A DNA stretch of 27,320 nucleotides from Methanobacteriota archaeon (lineage in GTDB: Archaea; Thermoplasmatota; Thermoplasmata; RBG-16-68-12): NCBI GenBank assembly GCA_005878665.1, contig VBLR01000122.1, forward strand, positions 1 through 27,320, written 5' to 3'. The notes under the pieces are model-generated. The model was given only the letters and a program-made list of their open reading frames with translations. It was not told the origin of the DNA and did not search any database. How positions within the stretch are numbered: the stretch's first letter is position 1; each line of letters opens with the position of its first letter. This document shows positions 22,502 through 27,320 of this stretch, piece after piece. The position numbers were made by a program, and so were the translations under genes.

Positions 22502-22646
22502 GGTCGCCACCGCCTCAACGCTCGATGAGAACGCGGGCCAAGGCCCAAGAGGCCGACTCGGTTCGTCACGGGAATTGAAGGGCGCCGGTCGCGAGGAACC
22601 GCGCGCTCATAAGACTTTCTTCCGCATTCGCGTGAAAGGGCCGGCC

Positions 22647-22967
22647 TCAATACGTGAACGTGACGATCAGATCGTCAGCGACCGATTCGATCCGGTAGGC
22701 GGTGAGGGGGAACTTCGCGGGGAGCTCCTTCGGCTGGCCCGTCTGGAGATCCCACGAACCGTTGCAGTCCTTGCACGTGATGAGGAGCTTCTCGCGGTCC
22801 ACCAGGCCGTCCGTCAGCATCGCCCACTTGTACGTGCACGCGGCATCGACGCAAAAGAAACGGTCTCCCAGACGTACGACGAGGATGTCGTAGCCCATGA
22901 TCTCGAAGTGCTTCCTCCCGCCGTCCGGGACGTCATCCGCCTTGCAGAGGTTGACGTCCGTGTCCAT
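22647..22967 (-). CDS. Rieske-fold ferredoxin-like protein lacking both cluster histidines
   Basis: A 106-residue protein whose strand order and spacing match small Rieske ferredoxins: VRLGDRFFCVDAACTYKWAM, a DGLVDREKLLITCKDCNGSW segment, then DLQTGQP and a C-terminal YRIESVADDLIVTF strand. In a true Rieske protein the cluster ligands are C-x-H and C-x2-H; here they read C44-T-Y46 and C65-K-D-C68, so both histidines are replaced. An extra Cys39 is five residues before Cys44. Four Cys (39, 44, 65, 68) could hold a metal or a low-potential Fe-S cluster, or the fold may have lost its cluster. The ATG at 22967 has a TATA box 29 bp upstream (22991-23000). No partner oxygenase is adjacent. Confidence 0.8.
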   Translation of the reverse strand: MDTDVNLCKADDVPDGGRKHFEIMGYDILVVRLGDRFFCVDAACTYKWAMLTDGLVDREKLLITCKDCNGSWDLQTGQPKELPAKFPLTAYRIESVADDLIVTFTY

Positions 22968-22990
22968 TGGGCGGGGCGAACCTCCCCCGC

Positions 22991-23000
22991 GCCTTAAGAG
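22991..23000 (-). promoter_or_regulatory. TATA-like box for the Rieske-like gene
   Basis: CTCTTAAGGC on the minus strand, about 29 bp upstream of the ATG at 22967; fits a leaderless transcript. It lies in the 42-bp gap after the nfeD stop, so the Rieske-like gene has its own promoter. Confidence 0.5.
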
Positions 23001-23009
23001 TTTGGGACC

Positions 23010-24419
23010 TCACGCGGCTTTCCGACGAAGGAGGAATGTCAGGCGACGGCGCAGGAGGCCGGATGGCGGGGCCGGCGGCGGTGTGGACGACACCCGGAGG
23101 ACAATCCCGTCCACGCCCCGGATGTACACCTTGGCCTCGGCCGAAAGAGGCTCATCCGCAATCGCTTGCCAGAGCTCCCCGCGGTGCATCACGTAGCCCT
23201 TTTCCCCCGGACGCAGACCATCCACCGCGGTCGCGGGTTGCCCAACCATCTCCCCGACGATCGGCGCGCGGTGCCGGACCTGTTGCACCTTGTACATCGC
23301 GAACAACAGGAATCCTCCGAAGAAGCCCGTCGGGATGAGGAACGACGCAAGGAAAAAGATCTGGTAGTCCGGGGAGACGAGAAAACGCAGCGGTCGCAAC
23401 GGCGCGAGGAACGCCGCCGCCAGGACGATCGCGATGATTCCGCCGATCCCGAATACGCCGAACCCGGGCGTCTTGATTTCGACGATGATCAGGATCACGC
23501 CAACGATGAACAGGAGAAGAGCGATCGGATCGACGCTGAATCCGAGTCCGATGAGGGCCAGGAGGAGAATGATGATTCCTGCGATCTCGGCTCCGTGGCC
23601 CGGGGCCGAGATGCCGAAAATGACAAGGTAGATTCCGAGGATGAGCAGGAGGGATGCGACGAGCGGGTCCGAGAGCACCTCGAGCAACCGAACGCGGGTC
23701 GATGCGCTGAATGTGTCGATCTCCGCGCCCGCGGTTGCGAGGGTGAAGTTCTTGTACTCGACGGTGTCCGTCTTCACGACCACCCTTCTGCCGTTCGCGA
23801 GCTTTGCAAAGTCGGTCGGGCTTGCAGCGATCAATTCGGTCGCGCCAGAGGTCTGAGCCTGGCTCGCATTCAGGTTCCAGTTGTCGACGACGAACCGCTC
23901 CGCGAGAGAAACATTGCGGCCATGCAGAGCGAGCTCCTCTCGCGTCGCGTTTACAACCGCGTTGATGATCTTTAGGTCAGTCACGGGCACGATGCCACCA
24001 GGACCGACCTCGACGGGCGCGACGGATCCAATGGTCGTCCCGGGTGCCATGGCTGCGAGGTCGGTGGAGACAAGGAGGATCGTCCCCGCACTCCATGCGT
24101 GAGCTCCGACGGGCCCGACCCATCCGAGAATCGGAAGGTTGCGGGCGCCGTTGAACAGCTCGGCAATGGCCACGGTCTCCAGGAGGCCGCCTCCCGGAGT
24201 GTCGAAGCGCACCATGAGGGCCGCGTACTGGCCGCTCTGCGCGGCAGCGACCGCTTCTTGCAAGTAGTCGACGGTCGAGCGATCGATCGCGCCGTCGACG
24301 GCGGCGAGGAGGATGCGCGGTCCCTGGGCTCGAGCTGTCGGTATCGCGGAGGAAATCGCGATGGCCGAGAGGGCGATCAGCAACGCGACGCGCGCCCACG
24401 TAGTCGGATTCGAAGTCAC
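23010..24419 (-). CDS. nfeD: NfeD membrane-bound serine protease (ClpP-class)
   Basis: A 469-residue membrane protein of the long NfeD family, which in Pyrococcus cleaves the C-terminus of its partner stomatin. Order: signal peptide (residues 1-31, ending TARA), ClpP-like protease domain with nucleophile Ser110 in HAWSAGT and Lys150 in TDLKIINAVV as the Ser-Lys dyad, four to five membrane segments at about 275-405, and a C-terminal OB-like NfeD domain (GQPATAVDGLRPGEKGYV). The start is GTG 24419, which overlaps the stomatin stop in GTGA; the open frame to 24755 is antisense-like and discarded. Co-transcribed and translationally coupled with the stomatin gene. Confidence 0.95.
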   Translation of the reverse strand: MTSNPTTWARVALLIALSAIAISSAIPTARAQGPRILLAAVDGAIDRSTVDYLQEAVAAAQSGQYAALMVRFDTPGGGLLETVAIAELFNGARNLPILGWVGPVGAHAWSAGTILLVSTDLAAMAPGTTIGSVAPVEVGPGGIVPVTDLKIINAVVNATREELALHGRNVSLAERFVVDNWNLNASQAQTSGATELIAASPTDFAKLANGRRVVVKTDTVEYKNFTLATAGAEIDTFSASTRVRLLEVLSDPLVASLLLILGIYLVIFGISAPGHGAEIAGIIILLLALIGLGFSVDPIALLLFIVGVILIIVEIKTPGFGVFGIGGIIAIVLAAAFLAPLRPLRFLVSPDYQIFFLASFLIPTGFFGGFLLFAMYKVQQVRHRAPIVGEMVGQPATAVDGLRPGEKGYVMHRGELWQAIADEPLSAEAKVYIRGVDGIVLRVSSTPPPAPPSGLLRRRLTFLLRRKAA

Positions 24420-25216
24420 TCCTTCTTGTCCCCTTTCCTCGCGAGGGCGGCCGTGAGGGACGCGACCTCTCCGGTGATGTCTCCCGCGGCCGTCGTGTTC
24501 GTGACGACGATCATGTTCTTCTCTCGCGCGATCTCCGTGAGCGTCTGCAGCTCCCGCAGGCGCATCGCGGATGGCGCGGAGCCGTACAGCATGGCGGCTT
24601 CCCGCATCTTCTCGGCGGCCTGGAATTCGCCTTCGGCCATGATGACCCTGGACCGACGCTCCCGTTCGGCCTCCGCCTGCTTCGCGATCGCTCGGACCAT
24701 CGTGTCCGGCAGAGAGACGTCCCGCAGGGTGACCGCGGAGACTTTGATTCCCCACGGCTCCGTCGAGGTATCGAGGAGAACCTGAATCCGCTTGCTGAGC
24801 TCCTCGCGTTTCGAGAGGAGCTCGTCGAGCTCGACCTGCCCAAGGACGTCACGCAGTGTCGTTTGCGCAAGGAGGTTCGTCGCCTGAATGTAGTTCTGGA
24901 CCTCCGTCACCGCCTTTAGCGGACCGTAGACGCGATAGTAGACAACGGCGTCGACTTCGACCGACACATTGTCGCGGCTCACGACACGCTGCCGGGGCAC
25001 GTCGAACGCGACCGTCCGGAGATCGATGAGGACGCGTCGGTCGAAGATCGGGATGATGACCGTGAGCCCGGGACCTTTCGGGTTGGGCAAGAGCCGCCCG
25101 AGACGGAAGATCACGAGGCGCTCGTACTCCCGCACGACCTTGATCGCGGCCCGCAGAATCACGAGCACCAAGATGACCGCAAGTACTGCCGCAAGGATGA
25201 GTTCCTCTCCAGCCAT
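24416..25216 (-). CDS. Stomatin/prohibitin-family SPFH protein
   Basis: A 266-residue membrane-associated SPFH protein, the usual partner and substrate of NfeD. It has one N-terminal membrane segment (about residues 5-24), the SPFH domain (REYERLVIFRLGR, GPGLTVIIPIFDR, RQRVVSRDNVSVEVDAVVYY, LRDVLGQVELDELL), and a coiled-coil region rich in Ala/Glu/Arg (residues 195-245), ending in a short Lys/Glu tail. It is thought to form ring or cage assemblies at the membrane and to organise membrane microdomains. The ATG at 25216 is preceded by GGAGG about 9 bp away and a TATA box at 25254-25263; the longer frame to 25399 is not supported. Confidence 0.95.
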   Translation of the reverse strand: MAGEELILAAVLAVILVLVILRAAIKVVREYERLVIFRLGRLLPNPKGPGLTVIIPIFDRRVLIDLRTVAFDVPRQRVVSRDNVSVEVDAVVYYRVYGPLKAVTEVQNYIQATNLLAQTTLRDVLGQVELDELLSKREELSKRIQVLLDTSTEPWGIKVSAVTLRDVSLPDTMVRAIAKQAEAERERRSRVIMAEGEFQAAEKMREAAMLYGSAPSAMRLRELQTLTEIAREKNMIVVTNTTAAGDITGEVASLTAALARKGDKKE

Positions 25217-25253
25217 ACCCTCACACTCCTCCGACAGACAAGGGGCGCTCCGC

Positions 25254-25263
25254 GAATAAAAGG
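25254..25263 (-). promoter_or_regulatory. TATA-like box for the stomatin-nfeD operon
   Basis: CCTTTTATTC on the minus strand, about 42 bp upstream of the ATG at 25216. It gives a short leader containing a GGAGG Shine-Dalgarno site. Confidence 0.55.
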
Positions 25264-25307
25264 GTTCTCTGGGTAAGCCTGCCTCTCGACCCGAGGCGGC
25301 AGATGAC

Positions 25308-25601
25308 CTAGCGGGTCGCGGTCCACAGCATCGCGCCGAGCCCGACCGCCTCGAGCGTCCCGACCCCCAGGAGATACGGGTCCAACCCACTCGGCACAAG
25401 GGCCATCATCGTGATGAGCGAGTAGACCATCAGGACGTTCTGCGCGAGGAACGCCAAGGCGAACAACAAAAGGGCGAGGCTGAAGGGGGCTTTCGTCCTG
25501 GCGTAGACCACGCGATAAACGGTGAACAGGGCTGCCGCGAGGGAGATGTTCGCGCAACCCACGGCGATGCTGCCGACCATCAAAGCGCTCGTCATGAACA
25601 T
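25308..25601 (-). CDS. Small three-helix membrane protein paired with a winged-helix regulator
   Basis: A 97-residue very hydrophobic protein with three clear membrane segments (about residues 5-29, 38-61 and 72-95). No catalytic residues are visible. It starts 42 bp after the stop of the winged-helix gene on the same strand, so they are probably one operon; pairs of an ArsR-like regulator with a small three-helix membrane protein are a recurrent archaeal arrangement, of unknown role. ATG 25601 is used, with GAGG just before; ATG 25595 is an alternative. A sensing or signal-transfer role is possible but inferred only from context. Confidence 0.75.
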   Translation of the reverse strand: MFMTSALMVGSIAVGCANISLAAALFTVYRVVYARTKAPFSLALLLFALAFLAQNVLMVYSLITMMALVPSGLDPYLLGVGTLEAVGLGAMLWTATR

Positions 25602-25643
25602 CCTCTTCTCACACGTCGCGGCACATGGACGTATTCCACAATC

Positions 25644-25955
25644 TCACCCGAATCGCCCGCCCGGCGGCTTGAGCCTCTTCCGGATCTCCTCGAAGATCGT
25701 GTAACTCCCTTCGAGATAGGGCGACAGGAAATAGGGGGCGGCATAGGCGTCCCCGGTGGGGCGGGTAATGAGGCCATTCTTCTGTAGGAGATCCAGGTGA
25801 TGTCGGACCGTTCGGTAATCGAGCCCGAGGGCTTCGCTGAGCTGGTTTGCGTTGTACGGCCTTTTGCGCAGAGCCTCGATAATTCTCGCTCGGTTGACTC
25901 CGCCTCGTGTTCCTGCGATCAGGTACCACAGAAGCTGTCGGAGTGCCGCGCTCAC
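25644..25955 (-). CDS. ArsR-like winged-helix transcription regulator
   Basis: A 103-residue winged-helix protein. The DNA-binding domain covers about residues 20-66: RARIIEALRKRPYNANQLSEA, recognition helix DYRTVRHHLDLLQKNGLI, then a short wing TRPTGDAYAA. The C-terminal 35 residues may dimerise. There are no Cys residues, so it is not a thiol metal sensor. The start is GTG 25955; a TATA box at 25985-25994 lies about 34 bp upstream and the longer reading in another frame is a shadow. First gene of a unit with the three-helix membrane protein. Confidence 0.88.
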   Translation of the reverse strand: MSAALRQLLWYLIAGTRGGVNRARIIEALRKRPYNANQLSEALGLDYRTVRHHLDLLQKNGLITRPTGDAYAAPYFLSPYLEGSYTIFEEIRKRLKPPGGRFG

Positions 25956-25984
25956 AGGTTCCGATCATCAAAGGACGCGACATA

Positions 25985-25994
25985 GGATAAAGAG
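25985..25994 (-). promoter_or_regulatory. TATA-like box for the winged-helix gene
   Basis: CTCTTTATCC on the minus strand, about 34 bp upstream of the GTG at 25955. Confidence 0.5.
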
Positions 25995-26026
25995 CGGCTC
26001 ATCTGTGCGGCCCCAAAGCAGAGGAC

Positions 26027-26057
26027 AAAATGGAGGAAGAGGGGTGTGCCACCCCTC
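26027..26057 (-). terminator. Possible terminator of the secreted-protein gene
   Basis: An 8-bp inverted repeat GAGGGGTG/CACCCCTC (26039-26046 with 26050-26057, 3-base loop) starts 19 bp beyond the stop of the gene at 26076-26474; on the minus strand it is followed by a TTTT run near 26027-26030. Termination is inferred. Confidence 0.5.
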
Positions 26058-26075
26058 AAACCAGAGTCCGGTGGT

Positions 26076-26474
26076 TTAGTGTTGGATTGGGCACAGGAAG
26101 TCGTTTGCCGCATTTCTGACAACGCTAACGTCGCCAGCGGCCGCGGCAGACAAGATCGCAGACTCCGACGTGAGCGGATAAGCGGCGACGTTCCATGTTA
26201 CGGAGTGGAACTTCCAATGGCCCCCATGGTAGCCAGGAGCCCCGGGCGCGACGGCGACGACGCCGAAGATCGACTGACCCATTACAACATAGAAGTTGTC
26301 CCGACCTTCATTCGGGAAGGCGGCGGGAGGCACGACGGTCCGCACGACCGCGCCGTTGTAGTAACAGCAGATATCCGGGAAGACAAACCCAGGGCGTGCC
26401 GCTTGCGCCGGGGGTAGGACGGCCACAAAGGTCACGAACGCGAGCATCACGAGACTCAGTCGTTTGATCAACAT
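26076..26474 (-). CDS. Small secreted protein of unknown function
   Basis: A 132-residue protein with a classical signal peptide: basic start MLIKRL, hydrophobic core and an ALA-type cleavage site after PPAQA (about residue 25). The mature part, about 107 residues, starts near ARPGFVFPDICCYYNG and contains a Cys-Cys pair, aromatic and glycine-rich segments (DNFYVVMGQSIFG, GYHGGHWKFHS) with three closely spaced His, and a third Cys near the C-terminus. I do not recognise the family; a beta-rich extracellular domain is likely. ATG 26474 is firmly set by GGAGG five bases upstream. An upstream direct repeat (26527-26545) may be an operator. Confidence 0.75.
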   Translation of the reverse strand: MLIKRLSLVMLAFVTFVAVLPPAQAARPGFVFPDICCYYNGAVVRTVVPPAAFPNEGRDNFYVVMGQSIFGVVAVAPGAPGYHGGHWKFHSVTWNVAAYPLTSESAILSAAAAGDVSVVRNAANDFLCPIQH

Positions 26475-26479
26475 CGCTT

Positions 26480-26484
26480 CCTCC
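26480..26484 (-). promoter_or_regulatory. Shine-Dalgarno site of the secreted-protein gene
   Basis: GGAGG on the minus strand, five bases before the ATG at 26474. A TATA-like CTTGAAAAACG (26515-26525) further upstream predicts a leader of about 20 nt that contains it. Confidence 0.6.
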
Positions 26485-26526
26485 AGCCTGCGAAAGGTGC
26501 CGCCGACCGTTCCCCGTTTTTCAAGA

Positions 26527-26545
26527 TTCGACCCAAGTTCGACCC
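26527..26545 (-). repeat. Two tandem TTCGACCC octamers upstream of the secreted-protein gene
   Basis: TTCGACCC occurs at 26527-26534 and again at 26538-26545, an 11-bp period (one helical turn). On the minus strand (GGGTCGAA twice) it lies just upstream of the TATA-like site of the gene at 26076-26474, a position suited to an activator. Confidence 0.5.
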
Positions 26546-26629
26546 GAATTACGCGTCGTGGGTCCGGCGAAATCGGCTTTCGACCGGTCGGAGGACTGCA
26601 TTCAACGCGGGGCTCGCCGCGAATCGTCC

Positions 26630-27320
26630 TCAGAGACGAGCCATCATCGCGGCCATGTGCTTCGAGCCGCCGACGAAGTCCGCCATCCGGAAGTGTTCGT
26701 TTGGCGCATGGTAGTTCGAGCCGTCATACGACACCCCGGGCCCCGAAATCGAGGGCACGCCGACGACTTCGTTGAAGAAGCCGTGGGCCGAGGCGCCCGC
26801 AGACCACGGCCAGACCTCCGGCTCTCGACCGTACGCGTCCACGGATCCTTTGATCGCGGCTTTCACGACCCGGGCGCTCAGGGAGATGGCGGCCGCCTCG
26901 AGGGCCTCTTTCGCGGGGCTGAGTTCGATGTCCCCGAATCCCTTCGCAATGAGGTGATCCCGAAGCTTGGCAAACTGGGTCGCCTGCTTCATGTTCGGCA
27001 CGAGGCGGAAGTCGATCTTCGCCTTGGCCACCGCGGGGTTCACGGTCTTCGTGCCTTGTTCGATGTAGCCACTCACGAAGCCGCAAATCGTGCACGTGGG
27101 TGAATAGATCAGGCGACGGAGCACATCGAAGTCGTCTCCGCCCCCGATGAACCCGGACACGCCCCAGAATTCCTTGAGGGCGTCGGCCTTGAACGCGCTC
27201 GCTCGCAGATAGCGCAGCTCGCGGGCGGTCGGACGGCGCGCGTCCTTGTACCAACCGGGTACCTTGATCCGGCCCTTGGCGTCTCGCAGGGTCATGAGGG
27301 CGTGGATAAGCCGCCACGCC
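26630..27320 (-). CDS. M20-family metallopeptidase (dipeptidase type), 5' end missing
   Basis: The C-terminal 230 residues or so of an M20 peptidase of the dipeptidase/CNDP-like group, which hydrolyse dipeptides or N-acyl amino acids with two zinc ions. The gene enters from the right edge: the frame is open there and the sequence AWRLIHALMTLRD is internal, so the apparent ATG at 27295 is not the start. Visible parts are the lid/dimerisation domain (TICGFVSGYIEQGTKTVNPA, KAKIDFRLVPNM) and the terminal catalytic segment with the zinc-ligand region SNYHAPNEHFRMADFVGG. The N-terminal metal ligands are outside the window. Stop at 26630; the secreted-protein gene follows after 155 bp with its own promoter signals. 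Confidence 0.92.
   Translation of the reverse strand, partial: AWRLIHALMTLRDAKGRIKVPGWYKDARRPTARELRYLRASAFKADALKEFWGVSGFIGGGDDFDVLRRLIYSPTCTICGFVSGYIEQGTKTVNPAVAKAKIDFRLVPNMKQATQFAKLRDHLIAKGFGDIELSPAKEALEAAAISLSARVVKAAIKGSVDAYGREPEVWPWSAGASAHGFFNEVVGVPSISGPGVSYDGSNYHAPNEHFRMADFVGGSKHMAAMMARL

Noticed and set aside
1..27320. tRNA, rRNA, CRISPR, insertion sequences, defence or phage genes
   Set aside because: No cloverleaf-type T-arm with matching acceptor stem, no regular repeat-spacer array and no transposase, integrase, nuclease-helicase or toxin motif was seen; the window looks like ordinary chromosomal genes.

Overview
The window reads as chromosomal DNA of a high-GC archaeon, most likely a euryarchaeon of the Thermoplasmatota or a close relative. 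Direct evidence is a transcription factor B (TFIIB) gene, an aIF1/SUI1 initiation factor, an OB-fold single-stranded DNA-binding protein, a Bat-type HTH_10 regulator, a stomatin/NfeD pair, and TATA-like boxes about 25-34 bp upstream of many start codons (leaderless architecture, with several GTG and TTG starts). The lineage is an inference; no rRNA is present. I found no tRNA or rRNA gene, CRISPR array, insertion sequence or phage gene. Gene density is very high and almost everything is chromosomal housekeeping or metabolism.

Left part (1-9200): a class III aminotransferase cut by the left edge; a probable minus-strand operon of aldehyde dehydrogenase, gamma-carbonic-anhydrase-like hexapeptide protein and hot-dog thioesterase; divergently a class I methyltransferase and endonuclease IV; a DCC-family thiol protein whose 3' end overlaps endonuclease IV; a flavin reductase; isocitrate lyase; and an unrecognised 407-residue protein with regularly spaced histidines.

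Middle (9200-15350): thioredoxin reductase, a bactofilin-like repeat protein, an HTH_10 regulator, small hypothetical ORFs, a SelW/Rdx-type CxxC protein, a zinc-type alcohol dehydrogenase, and an unusually tight cassette HxlR regulator - TFB - aIF1 whose genes overlap by 4 bp at both junctions.

Right-centre (15350-20900): a set that fits uptake of a nucleobase-like compound and beta-alanine breakdown: NCS1 permease, class III omega-amino acid aminotransferase and CoA-acylating (methyl)malonate-semialdehyde dehydrogenase; then MoaA for molybdopterin synthesis.

Right end (20900-27320): a degenerate Nudix-like protein, an SSB with an Arg/Gly-rich tail followed by a strong terminator hairpin, a small charged protein, a Rieske-fold protein in which both cluster histidines are replaced, the stomatin-NfeD operon, a winged-helix regulator paired with a three-helix membrane protein, a small secreted protein of unknown function with a direct repeat in its promoter region, and an M20 metallopeptidase cut by the right edge.

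Most promising for novelty are the HxlR-TFB-aIF1 cassette, the His-less Rieske-like protein and the periodic-histidine 407-residue protein. No dramatic new defence or mobile system is visible.
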